A stretch of 64,000 nucleotides of DNA from Pseudomonas parasichuanensis. Lineage in GTDB: Bacteria > Pseudomonadota > Gammaproteobacteria > Pseudomonadales > Pseudomonadaceae. A program made the translations under genes and the position numbers. Below are positions 25,717-34,089 of the stretch, piece after piece. The notes under the pieces are model-generated. The model was not told the origin of the DNA. It saw only the letters and a program-made list of their open reading frames with translations, and made no database searches. Within the stretch, counting starts at the first letter, position 1; every line of letters begins with the position of its first letter. The stretch is taken from positions 1 to 64,000 of the forward strand of contig NZ_BQHO01000003.1 of the NCBI RefSeq assembly GCF_021601385.1, read 5' to 3'.

Positions 25717-26640
25717 ATGAAAGCGCCGCGCGTAACCCTGGATCAGTGGCGGACCCTGCAGGCGGTGGTCGATCACGGCGGTTTCGCCCAGGCTGCCGAG
25801 GCGCTGCACCGCTCGCAGTCGTCGGTAAGCTACACCGTGGCGCGCATGCAGGAGCAACTGGGCGTGCCGCTGCTGCGCATCGACGGGCGCAAGGCGGTGC
25901 TGACCGAGGCCGGCAGCGTGCTGCTGCGCCGCTCGCGGCAGCTGGTCAAGCAGGCCAGCCAGCTGGAAGACCTGGCCCACCACATGGAACAGGGCTGGGA
26001 GGCCGAAGTGCGCCTGGTGGTGGACGCGGCCTACCCCAGCGCCCGCCTGGTGCGCGCCCTCAGTGCGTTCATGCCGCAGAGCCGCGGCTGCCGGGTGCGG
26101 CTGCGTGAAGAAGTGCTGTCCGGGGTCGAGGAGGTGCTGCACGAAGGCATCGCCGACCTGGCCATCAGCAGCTTCAACATCGGCGGTTACCTGGGCACCG
26201 AGCTCAGCCCGGTGGAGTTCGTCGCCGTCGCCCACCCCGAGCACGCCCTGCACCGCATGGGCCGTGAGATCACCTTCCAGGACCTGGAAAGCCAGCTGCA
26301 GGTGGTGATCCGCGACTCCGGCCGCGCCCAACCGCGCGACGTCGGCTGGCTGGGCGCCGAGCAGCGCTGGACGGTGGGCAGCCTGGGCACGGCCACCACC
26401 TTCGTCAGCAGCGGCCTGGGCTTTGCCTGGCTGCCCCGGCACATGATCGAGCGCGAGCTGCGCGATGGCGTGCTCAAGCCCTTGCCACTGGATCAGGGTG
26501 GCAGCCGCCACCCGCTGTTCTACCTTTATTCGAGCAAGGAAAAGACCCTGGGCCCGGCCACGCAGATCCTCATCGAGTTGCTGCGCAACTTCGACACCGC
26601 GCCGCTGGACGTGCCCTTCGCAGCCCCCCCGCAAGCCTGA
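25717..26640 (+). CDS. LysR-family regulator near azoR
   Basis: Product of 307 aa with the winged helix RTLQAVVDHGGFAQAAEALHRSQSSVSYTVARMQEQLGV and a LysR effector domain. AGGAG lies 6 nt before the ATG. A LysR gene (PA0784) is also next to azoR1 in P. aeruginosa, so control of azoR or the EamA exporter is plausible but unproved. It is followed after 13 bases by a hydrolase gene. Confidence 0.88.
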   Translation: MKAPRVTLDQWRTLQAVVDHGGFAQAAEALHRSQSSVSYTVARMQEQLGVPLLRIDGRKAVLTEAGSVLLRRSRQLVKQASQLEDLAHHMEQGWEAEVRLVVDAAYPSARLVRALSAFMPQSRGCRVRLREEVLSGVEEVLHEGIADLAISSFNIGGYLGTELSPVEFVAVAHPEHALHRMGREITFQDLESQLQVVIRDSGRAQPRDVGWLGAEQRWTVGSLGTATTFVSSGLGFAWLPRHMIERELRDGVLKPLPLDQGGSRHPLFYLYSSKEKTLGPATQILIELLRNFDTAPLDVPFAAPPQA

Positions 26641-26653
26641 GAGGACCGCGCCC

Positions 26654-27466
26654 ATGGCCTGTTTCGAACATGACGGATGCCTGTTGCATTACGAGGAACA
26701 CGGCCAGGGCGAACCCCTGGTGCTGCTGCATGGGCTGGGCTCGAGCAGCCAGGACTGGGAACTGCAGGTTCCCGAGTTCAGCCGCCATTACCGGGTCATC
26801 CTCATGGACATCCGCGGCCACGGCCAATCCTCCAAGCCGCGGCGTGGCTACCACATCAAGACCTTCAGCGACGACCTGCTGGCCCTGCTCCAGCACCTTG
26901 GCACCGGCCCCGTGCACTTCGTGGGCCTGTCGATGGGCGGCATGGTCGGTTTCCAGTTCGCCGTCGACCACCCCGCCTGGCTGCGCAGCCTGTGCATCGT
27001 CAACAGTGCGCCCGAAGTGAAACGCCGCACCCGCAGCGACTGGGTCTGGTGGCTCAAGCGCTGGGGCCTGGCGCGCCTGCTCAGCGTCGAAACGGTGGGC
27101 AAGGGCCTGGCCGCCAGGTTGTTCCCCAAACCCCAGCAGGCCGAACTGCGGCGCAAGATGGCCGAACGCTGGGCACGCAACGACAAACGCGCGTACCTCA
27201 AAAGCTTCGACGCCATCGTCGACTGGGGCGTACAGGAACGCATCGGGCAGATCACCTGTCCTACCCTGGTAATCGCCGCCGACCACGATTACACACCGAT
27301 ACAACTCAAGGAGCGCTACGTCGCCCTGATGCCGCAAGCCCGGCTGGCGGTCATCGAGGATTCCCGGCACGCTACGCCCCTGGACCAACCCGCAGTCTTC
27401 AACCGTACCCTGCTGCCCTTTCTGGCAGCCGCTTCCACCTCTCAAGGATCTTTGAGCCCATGCTGA
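26654..27466 (+). CDS. Alpha/beta hydrolase
   Basis: Product of 270 aa. Oxyanion/HG motif [14 protein letters not shown], nucleophile elbow GLSMGG, acidic residue in [11 protein letters not shown] and histidine in [13 protein letters not shown] form the catalytic set. GAGG lies before the ATG. It starts 13 bases after the LysR stop and overlaps the next gene by 7 bases, so it is part of an operon. The substrate is not evident. Confidence 0.88.
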   Translation: MACFEHDGCLLHYEEHGQGEPLVLLHGLGSSSQDWELQVPEFSRHYRVILMDIRGHGQSSKPRRGYHIKTFSDDLLALLQHLGTGPVHFVGLSMGGMVGFQFAVDHPAWLRSLCIVNSAPEVKRRTRSDWVWWLKRWGLARLLSVETVGKGLAARLFPKPQQAELRRKMAERWARNDKRAYLKSFDAIVDWGVQERIGQITCPTLVIAADHDYTPIQLKERYVALMPQARLAVIEDSRHATPLDQPAVFNRTLLPFLAAASTSQGSLSPC

Positions 27467-28017
27467 AAAAACTCCTGCTGACCGCCTGCTCGGTCGCCTT
27501 CGCCACCAGCGTCATGGCCTCCGACAAGACGCCACACGTGTTGCTGGATACCAGCTTCGGCCAGGTCGAGATCGAGCTGAATGCTGAAAAAGCACCAATC
27601 AGCACGAAGAATTTCCTTCAATACGTCGACAGCGGTTTCTACAACAATACGATCTTCCACCGCGTGATCCCGGGCTTCATGGTCCAGGGCGGCGGCTTCA
27701 CCGACCAGATGGTGCAGAAGAGCACCAAAGACCCGATCCGCAACGAAGCCAGCAATGGCCTGCAGAACACCCGTGGCACCTTGTCCATGGCCCGCACCTC
27801 CGACCCGAATTCGGCCACCAGCCAGTTCTTCATCAACGTGGCCGACAACGACTTCCTCAACCCGGGGCGTGACCGTGGCTACGCGGTGTTCGGCAAGGTC
27901 ACCAAGGGCATGGAAGTGGTCGACCAGATCGTCAACTCGCCGACCACCGTCAAGAAAGGCATGCGCGACGTGCCAGCCGACCCGGTGTACATCAAGTCAG
28001 CCAAACGCATCGACTGA
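27460..28017 (+). CDS. ppiA: Periplasmic peptidyl-prolyl isomerase, cyclophilin type
   Basis: Product of 185 aa with signal peptide [20 protein letters not shown]. Cyclophilin motifs [28 protein letters not shown] and [10 protein letters not shown] are intact. The ATG lies inside the last codons of the hydrolase gene, a coupled start. Folds exported proteins in the periplasm. Confidence 0.93.
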   Translation: MLKKLLLTACSVAFATSVMASDKTPHVLLDTSFGQVEIELNAEKAPISTKNFLQYVDSGFYNNTIFHRVIPGFMVQGGGFTDQMVQKSTKDPIRNEASNGLQNTRGTLSMARTSDPNSATSQFFINVADNDFLNPGRDRGYAVFGKVTKGMEVVDQIVNSPTTVKKGMRDVPADPVYIKSAKRID

Positions 28018-28079
28018 CCGCAGGCTTCACAAGGATGTGAACCGCCTGAGGGTCGGATGGAACAGGAGTTATCTCACCC

Positions 28080-29912
28080 ATGCTGTACCGTCGTTTCGAG
28101 CAATTGATCGACATCTTCCGCGAGGCGCCGAGCGAGGCGCCCCCCGGCAAGGTCTGGCCCTTCTACCTCTATTACCTGCGCCAGGTGTGGCCGAGCTTCC
28201 TCGCCCTGCTGATCGTCGGCCTGTTCGCCTCGCTGATCGAGGTGGCGATGTTCAGCTACCTGAGCCGGATCATCGACCTGGCCCAGGGCACGCCCAACGC
28301 CAACTTCTTCAGCGCTCACGCCGGTGAGCTGGCCTGGATGCTGGTGGTCATCCTGCTGCTGCGGCCGCTGTTCTTCGGCCTGCACGACCTGCTGGTGCAC
28401 CAGACCATCAGCCCGGGCATGACCAGCCTGATCCGCTGGCAGAACCACACCTACGTGCTCAAGCAGAGCCTGAATTTCTTCCAGAGCGACTTCGCCGGGC
28501 GCATCGCCCAACGCATCATGCAAACCGGCAACTCGCTACGCGACTCGGCGGTGCAGGCGGTGGACGCGCTGTGGCACGTGCTGATCTACGCCATCAGTTC
28601 GCTGGTGCTGTTCGCCGAAGCCGACTGGCGGCTGATGCTGCCGCTGCTGGTGTGGATCGCCTGCTACATCGCTGCGCTGTACTACTTCGTGCCCCGGGTG
28701 AAAGAGCGCTCGGTGATCTCCTCCGATGCCCGCTCCAAACTGATGGGCCGCATCGTCGACGGCTACACCAACATCGCCACCCTCAAGCTGTTCGCCCACA
28801 CCGACTACGAACAGCAGTACGCCCGTGAAGCGATCCGCGAGCAGACCGAAAAAACCCAACTGGCCGCACGGGTCGTCACCAGCATGGACGTGGTCATTAC
28901 CTCGCTCAACGGCCTGTTGGTGGTCACCACCACCGGGTTGGCGCTGTGGCTGTGGAGCCAGTCGCTGATCACCGTCGGCGCCATTGCCCTGGCCACGGGC
29001 CTGGTGATCCGCATCGTCAACATGTCGGGCTGGATCATGTGGGTGGTCAACGGCATCTTCGAAAACATCGGCATGGTCCAGGACGGCCTGCAGACCATTG
29101 CCCAGCCGGTAACGGTCAGCGACAAGCCCGATGCGCCGACGCTGAAGGTCAGCCAGGGCGCGGTCCGTTTCGAGCACGTGGACTTTCACTATGGCAAGGG
29201 CAGCCAGGTCATCGATGCACTGAACCTGGACATCCGCCCCGGCGAGAAGATCGGCCTGATCGGCCCGTCCGGTGCAGGCAAGTCGACCCTGGTCAACCTG
29301 CTGCTACGCCTGTACGACGTGCAGGCCGGGCGCATCCTCATCGACGGCCAGGACATCGCCGAGGTCAACCAGGCCAGCCTGCGCGCGCAGATCGGCATGA
29401 TCACCCAGGACACCTCGCTGCTGCACCGCTCGATCCGCGACAACCTGCTGTACGGTCGCCCGGATGCCACCGACGAGGAGGTCTGGGAGGCGGTGCGCCG
29501 GGCCCGGGCCGACGAGTTCATCCCGCAACTGTCGGATGCCCAGGGCCGCACCGGCTTCGATGCCCATGTCGGCGAGCGCGGGGTCAAGCTCTCCGGCGGC
29601 CAACGCCAGCGCATCGCCATTGCCCGGGTGCTGCTGAAGAACGCACCGATCCTGATCATGGACGAAGCCACTTCGGCGCTGGACTCGGAGGTCGAGGCGG
29701 CAATTCAGGAAAGCCTGGAGACATTGATGCAGGGCAAGACCGTAATCGCCATCGCTCACCGCCTGTCGACCATCGCCCGCATGGACCGCCTGGTGGTGCT
29801 GGACAAAGGGCACATCGTCGAAAGCGGCAGCCACAGTGAGCTGCTGGCCCAGCGCGGGTTGTATGCGCGGTTGTGGCATCACCAGACCGGTGGGTTTGTC
29901 GGGGTGGATTGA
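28080..29912 (+). CDS. ABC transporter half-subunit (membrane + ATPase)
   Basis: Product of 610 aa. Six membrane helices (about 35-330) are followed by an ATPase with Walker A GPSGAGKST, Q-loop ITQDTS, signature VKLSGGQRQR, Walker B ILIMDEATSALD and H-loop AIAHRLST. It belongs to the MsbA/multidrug exporter group and should act as a homodimer. It follows the ppiA gene after 62 bases; AGGAG is 11 nt upstream of the ATG. Substrate unknown. Confidence 0.9.
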   Translation: MLYRRFEQLIDIFREAPSEAPPGKVWPFYLYYLRQVWPSFLALLIVGLFASLIEVAMFSYLSRIIDLAQGTPNANFFSAHAGELAWMLVVILLLRPLFFGLHDLLVHQTISPGMTSLIRWQNHTYVLKQSLNFFQSDFAGRIAQRIMQTGNSLRDSAVQAVDALWHVLIYAISSLVLFAEADWRLMLPLLVWIACYIAALYYFVPRVKERSVISSDARSKLMGRIVDGYTNIATLKLFAHTDYEQQYAREAIREQTEKTQLAARVVTSMDVVITSLNGLLVVTTTGLALWLWSQSLITVGAIALATGLVIRIVNMSGWIMWVVNGIFENIGMVQDGLQTIAQPVTVSDKPDAPTLKVSQGAVRFEHVDFHYGKGSQVIDALNLDIRPGEKIGLIGPSGAGKSTLVNLLLRLYDVQAGRILIDGQDIAEVNQASLRAQIGMITQDTSLLHRSIRDNLLYGRPDATDEEVWEAVRRARADEFIPQLSDAQGRTGFDAHVGERGVKLSGGQRQRIAIARVLLKNAPILIMDEATSALDSEVEAAIQESLETLMQGKTVIAIAHRLSTIARMDRLVVLDKGHIVESGSHSELLAQRGLYARLWHHQTGGFVGVD

Positions 29913-29962
29913 GTCTGCCGCTCCTACAGGAATAGCGCGTGCTATTTCTATCGCCAGTTACT

Positions 29963-31090
29963 TCAAATCTGGCGATACGGCAACATCTCACGCGCCTCCT
30001 CGGCATAGGCCCTGACCCCCGCCCGTTCCTGCTGCAGGAAATCCTCCACCGCCCGCCGCAACCCCGGATGCAGCAGGTAGTGCCACGAACGGGTAATCAC
30101 CGGCTCGAACCCACGAATCAATTTGTGCTCGCCCTGTGCCCCGGCATCGAAACGCTGCAGCCCTTCGCCAATGGCAAAGTCCATGCCCTGGTAGAAACAG
30201 GTCTCGAAGTGCAGCCGGTCGAACTCATCCAGGCAACCCCAGTAGCGTCCATAAAGGCTGTCGCCCCCGATCAAACTCAGGGCCATGGCCACCTCGCGGC
30301 CACCCTGCCGAGCGATCACCACCCGGATCGCCTCGGGCATGCGTGCGCCAATCAGGCTGAAGAACTCACGGGTCAGGTAGGGTGAACGGCGGCGCACGGT
30401 ATAGGTGTTGGCGTAGCACAAGTAGACGAAGTCCCACTGCGCCTCACTCAGTTGATCGCCCCGGTACCACTCGAACTCGATGCCATGCGCCGCCACCTGC
30501 TCGCGCTCCTTGCGCATCTGCTTGCGCTTGCGCGAGCTGAGCGTGTCGAGGAAGTCCTGGAAGTCGCGGTACCCTTGGTTGCGCCAGTGGAACTGGCACC
30601 CCAGGCGCTCCATCCAGCCCGGCAGGCCCGCCACCGCCTGGTCCAGCGCGCTGTCGGTGAAGTTGATATGCGCCCCGGACAACCCACCCTTGCCCAGGTA
30701 TTCCGGAAGCGCCTGCAACAACAGCAGGGCGTCGCCGGGCTCGGCGCTCAACAGGCGCGGCCCGCTGACCGGGCTGAACGGCACAGCCCCAAGCAGCTTG
30801 GGGTAATAGGCGATGCCAGCCCGCTCACAGGCATCGGCCCAACCATGGTCGAACACGTACTCGCCGAACGAATGCCACTTGCGGTAGGCCGGCAGCAGTG
30901 CGCGCACCTCACCGTCGCGTTCCAGCACCAGGTGTTCGGCGGCCCAGCCGTTGCCCGGCGCGACACTGCCGCTGTCTTCCATGGCACTGAGAAAGGCATG
31001 GCGCAGGAAGGGTTGGCCATCGGGCACCAGTGCATCCCAGGTGGTCGCCGGCAGGTCACGTAGATGGGCAAGGCTGTGAAGACTGATCAC
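29963..31090 (-). CDS. FemAB-like GNAT N-acyltransferase (COG3146)
   Basis: Product of 375 aa from the GTG at 31090 (VISLHSLAHLRDLPATTWDALVP); an upstream start at 31147 is possible but lacks a ribosome site. The LSSRKRKQMRKEREQVAAHGIEFEW and YRRRSPYLTREFF-type blocks (TVRRRSPYLTREFF) match the DUF482/COG3146 family, whose fold is like FemAB peptidyltransferases. Members are thought to transfer an acyl or aminoacyl group; the substrate is not known. Single gene. Confidence 0.85.
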   Translation of the reverse strand: MISLHSLAHLRDLPATTWDALVPDGQPFLRHAFLSAMEDSGSVAPGNGWAAEHLVLERDGEVRALLPAYRKWHSFGEYVFDHGWADACERAGIAYYPKLLGAVPFSPVSGPRLLSAEPGDALLLLQALPEYLGKGGLSGAHINFTDSALDQAVAGLPGWMERLGCQFHWRNQGYRDFQDFLDTLSSRKRKQMRKEREQVAAHGIEFEWYRGDQLSEAQWDFVYLCYANTYTVRRRSPYLTREFFSLIGARMPEAIRVVIARQGGREVAMALSLIGGDSLYGRYWGCLDEFDRLHFETCFYQGMDFAIGEGLQRFDAGAQGEHKLIRGFEPVITRSWHYLLHPGLRRAVEDFLQQERAGVRAYAEEAREMLPYRQI

Positions 31091-31330
31091 GGTTCCGACT
31101 CGCTGTATTGAGGCAGGCAGTATTGCCAAACCCGCCGCGACACTCAATTGAACTGCTGTTCACTTAACAACAGTGCCACTAATTAGACATTATTCTGTCA
31201 TTCCTCCCCGCAATACTTGCGCCTGTTTTCCGGAACCCCAGAACCTGTCTAGTCAGGCCTTTTCCGAAGACATGCCAACTCGGGGGCGGGCGCTTTAAGC
31301 CTCCCCACTTTATTCAACAGGGAGAACCTT

Positions 31331-32575
31331 ATGCGTCTTGTTTCTACACTTACTGGAGTGAGCCTCACCGGCATGATGCTGGCTCTGAGTACTCCAGCCA
31401 GTGCTGCTGTCGACGCCAAGCTGCTCGAAATGCTCCGCGCCAACGGTTCGATCAACCAGGCGCAGTACAACGAACTGCAGGGCGACCTGGCAAAAGAAAC
31501 CAAGGAAAAGGCCGACCAGAAAGCTCAGTCCGAACGTATGAGCTCCTTTGAACAAAAAGTGGCATGGGCCGCCAAGACCCAGATCAAGGGTGATGTGCGC
31601 CTGCGTTACGAAGACGTCAACGTCGACAACCCGATCTCGCGCAGCCCTAACCAGGACCGTGAGCGCGTGCGTGCCCGTGTCGGCTTCTACAGCGAGATCA
31701 ACCCGCAGGTCGACGCCGGCGTGCGTGTGGCCACCGGCAGCAGCGCCGATGCCCGCTCGACCAACCAGAGCCTGGACAACTACTTCGAGAAGAAATCGCT
31801 GTGGGTCGACCTGGCCTACCTCGACTGGCACCCGACTGCGGTGCCGAACCTGCACCTGATCGGCGGCAAGATGCTGCAGCCGTGGGTGAGCATGGGCGAC
31901 ATCATCTGGGACAGCGACATCAACCCGGAAGGCCTGGCCGTTACCTACAAGACCAACCTGGGCCCTGCCGAAGTGTTCGGCAGCCTCGGTCACTACAACC
32001 TGAAGGACAACGTCGACGGCGACGGCGTGCAGTTCAAGCACGACGCACAGCTGTACCACGGCCAGTTGGGTACCAAGTTCAATGCCGCCGACACCCTCAA
32101 GGTTACCGTGGGTGGTAGCGTCTACGGCTACGACAACGACAAGGAATCGGCGCCACTGCGCTCGCTGGGCAACACCACCAACGAGTTCAACCTGGTGGAA
32201 GGCTTCGGCCAGCTGGACTTCACCGGCTTCGCCATCCCACTGTCGGCCTACGGCCAGTTCGTCAAGAACACCGAGAGCACCGATGGCAAGGACAAGGCCT
32301 GGCTGGCCGGCCTGAAGACCAAAGTGGGTGCCTGGAGCATGGACTACAACTACCGCGACGTGCAGCGTAACGCCGTGGTCAGCCTGTTCACCGACTCCGA
32401 CTTCGGCAACGGCTTCACGGGTTCGCGTGGCCACAAGTTCAAGGTCGGCTACGAGATCGACAAGAACTTCGCCCTGGGCGCGGCCTACATGATGGCCAAG
32501 ACCGACTACTCCAACCTGCCCAACAGCGATGCTGACGTAGACACGCTGCAGGTGGACCTGGAAGCCAAGTTCTAA
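31331..32575 (+). CDS. Outer-membrane porin (Porin_5 type)
   Basis: Product of 414 aa. Signal peptide (MRLVSTLTGVSLTGMMLALSTPASA) then a short coiled-coil lead (about 27-75, LLEMLRANGSINQAQYNELQGDLAKETKEKA), then a barrel of about 16 strands with D/Y/F-rich strands and an ending in F (VDLEAKF). This matches Pseudomonas 'putative porins' of PF16930. AGGGAGAA lies before the ATG, and a strong terminator follows. Probably an abundant general or anion porin. Confidence 0.92.
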   Translation: MRLVSTLTGVSLTGMMLALSTPASAAVDAKLLEMLRANGSINQAQYNELQGDLAKETKEKADQKAQSERMSSFEQKVAWAAKTQIKGDVRLRYEDVNVDNPISRSPNQDRERVRARVGFYSEINPQVDAGVRVATGSSADARSTNQSLDNYFEKKSLWVDLAYLDWHPTAVPNLHLIGGKMLQPWVSMGDIIWDSDINPEGLAVTYKTNLGPAEVFGSLGHYNLKDNVDGDGVQFKHDAQLYHGQLGTKFNAADTLKVTVGGSVYGYDNDKESAPLRSLGNTTNEFNLVEGFGQLDFTGFAIPLSAYGQFVKNTESTDGKDKAWLAGLKTKVGAWSMDYNYRDVQRNAVVSLFTDSDFGNGFTGSRGHKFKVGYEIDKNFALGAAYMMAKTDYSNLPNSDADVDTLQVDLEAKF

Positions 32576-32607
32576 GCGACACGCGCCTTTCGTTTCACCC
32601 TGAGGCG

Positions 32608-32647
32608 GGAAATGCTGACCCCATCCAGCATTTCCTGCATTTTTTTG
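32608..32647 (+). terminator. Rho-independent terminator of the porin
   Basis: Perfect 10-bp stem GGAAATGCTG / CAGCATTTCC with an 8-base loop, followed by TGCA and a run of T, 32 bases beyond the porin stop. Confidence 0.92.
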
Positions 32648-32664
32648 CCTGTCAGAAATGCGTC

Positions 32665-32740
32665 GGCCCTATCGCCGGCAAGCCGGCTCCCACAGGGTAA
32701 GTCTCACCCCTGTGGGAGCCGGCTTGCCGGCGATAGGGCC
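32665..32740. repeat. REP pair (CCGGCAAGCCGG type)
   Basis: Inverted arms (32665-32696 and 32710-32740) lie between the porin terminator and the convergent ketosynthase gene. Confidence 0.92.
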
Positions 32741-32760
32741 GATACAGGCGAACCCGAAGA

Positions 32761-33882
32761 TCAGCGCTTGCGCAGAATCACGCTACCAATCGAGTACCCC
32801 GCACCAAACGAACTCAACACCCCCAGCGAACCCGGGGCCAGGTCATCCTGGTACAGGTGGAAGGCAATCACCGAGCCTGCCGAACTGGTGTTGGCATAGC
32901 GGTCCAGAATCACCGGTGCCTCTTCCTCGGCCACCTCGCGCCCCAGCAGCTTCTTGACGATCAGGTGGTTCATGCTCAGGTTGGCCTGGTGCAGCCAGAA
33001 GCGCTTGACGTCGTTGGGCTGCAGATCGTTCTCTTCGAGGTGCTGGCCAACGATCTCGGCCACCTTCGGGCACACCTCACGGAACACCTTGCGGCCTTCC
33101 TGGATGAACAGTTTGTCCGCTGCGCCCTCGCCCTCCTCCGCCGCACGGTTGAGGAAACCGAAGTTGTTGCGGATGTTGTTGGAGAACTCGGTCCACAGCT
33201 TGCTGCTGACGATGTCGAACTGGTGCTTCGAGGTGGCCTGGTCGGCACGCTCGATCAGCACGGCCGTGGCGGCGTCGCCGAAAATGAAGTGGCTGTCGCG
33301 GTCGCGGAAGTTCAGGTGGCCAGTGCAGACTTCTGGGTTGACCATCAGCACCGCACGCGCCTGGCCCAGCTGCACGCTGTTGGCGGCGGTCTGGATGCCG
33401 AAGGTGGCCGAGGAACAGGCCACGTTCATGTCGAAGGCGAAGCCCTGGATACCCAGTGCCTGCTGCACTTCGATGGCGATGGCCGGGTACGGGCGCTGCA
33501 GGTTGGAACAGGCGACGATCACCCCGTCGACATCGGCGGCGGTGCGGCCGGCGCGCTCCAGCGCCTGGCGGGCGGCGGCCACGGCCATTTCGCACAGCAC
33601 CGAAGGCTCGTCGTTGCTGCGTTCGGCCAGGCGCGGCTTCATGCGCTGTGGGTCGAGGATGCCGGCCTTGTCCATCACGAAGCGGCTCTTGATGCCCGAG
33701 GCCTTCTCGATGAAGGCCGCGTCGGACAAAGGCGCCGCCTCGATTTCGCCGCGCTCGATGGCCGCGGCGTTGTCCTGGTTGAACTGCTGCGACCAGGTGT
33801 TGAAGGATTCCACCAGTTCTTCGTTGGAAATGCTCTGGGCCGGGGTATACAGGCCGGTGCCGCTGATCACGACGTTGTGCAC
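32761..33882 (-). CDS. Beta-ketoacyl-ACP synthase III-like enzyme
   Basis: Product of 373 aa from the GTG at 33882 (VHNVVISGTGLYTPAQSISN), with AGAGGAA upstream. Thiolase fold with catalytic Cys156 (MNVACSSATFG), histidine in WLHQANLSMNHLI and asparagine in YANTSSAGSV: the FabH C-H-N set. Length and sequence agree with P. aeruginosa PA3286, which condenses octanoyl-CoA from beta-oxidation with malonyl-ACP and so feeds degraded fat into synthesis. That role is inferred from memory of the family. Confidence 0.88.
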   Translation of the reverse strand: MHNVVISGTGLYTPAQSISNEELVESFNTWSQQFNQDNAAAIERGEIEAAPLSDAAFIEKASGIKSRFVMDKAGILDPQRMKPRLAERSNDEPSVLCEMAVAAARQALERAGRTAADVDGVIVACSNLQRPYPAIAIEVQQALGIQGFAFDMNVACSSATFGIQTAANSVQLGQARAVLMVNPEVCTGHLNFRDRDSHFIFGDAATAVLIERADQATSKHQFDIVSSKLWTEFSNNIRNNFGFLNRAAEEGEGAADKLFIQEGRKVFREVCPKVAEIVGQHLEENDLQPNDVKRFWLHQANLSMNHLIVKKLLGREVAEEEAPVILDRYANTSSAGSVIAFHLYQDDLAPGSLGVLSSFGAGYSIGSVILRKR

Positions 33883-33984
33883 GGTCGTTCCTCTGGTCAA
33901 AGGCCATCGCCATGCGGCGCAGGCCGGGAAAAGGGCAACATAATGGCACCTTGGTGCCAATTTACAGGCGAGGGCTGCGCCCTC

Positions 33985-34040
33985 GATCACTGGCAAGCCA
34001 GCTCCCACAGTTCATGTGGGAGCGGGTTTACCCGCGAACG
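33985..34040. repeat. Mixed REP pair
   Basis: One arm is the CTGGCAAGCCAG kind (33985-34010), the other the CGGGTTTACCCG kind (34014-34040), so two different REP subtypes are joined as one inverted unit, between the ketosynthase start and hrpA stop. Confidence 0.8.
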
Positions 34041-34089
34041 GCCGCACAGCGGCCGCAAATTCCGTCAAGTTTGCCACAACTTGCAATGG

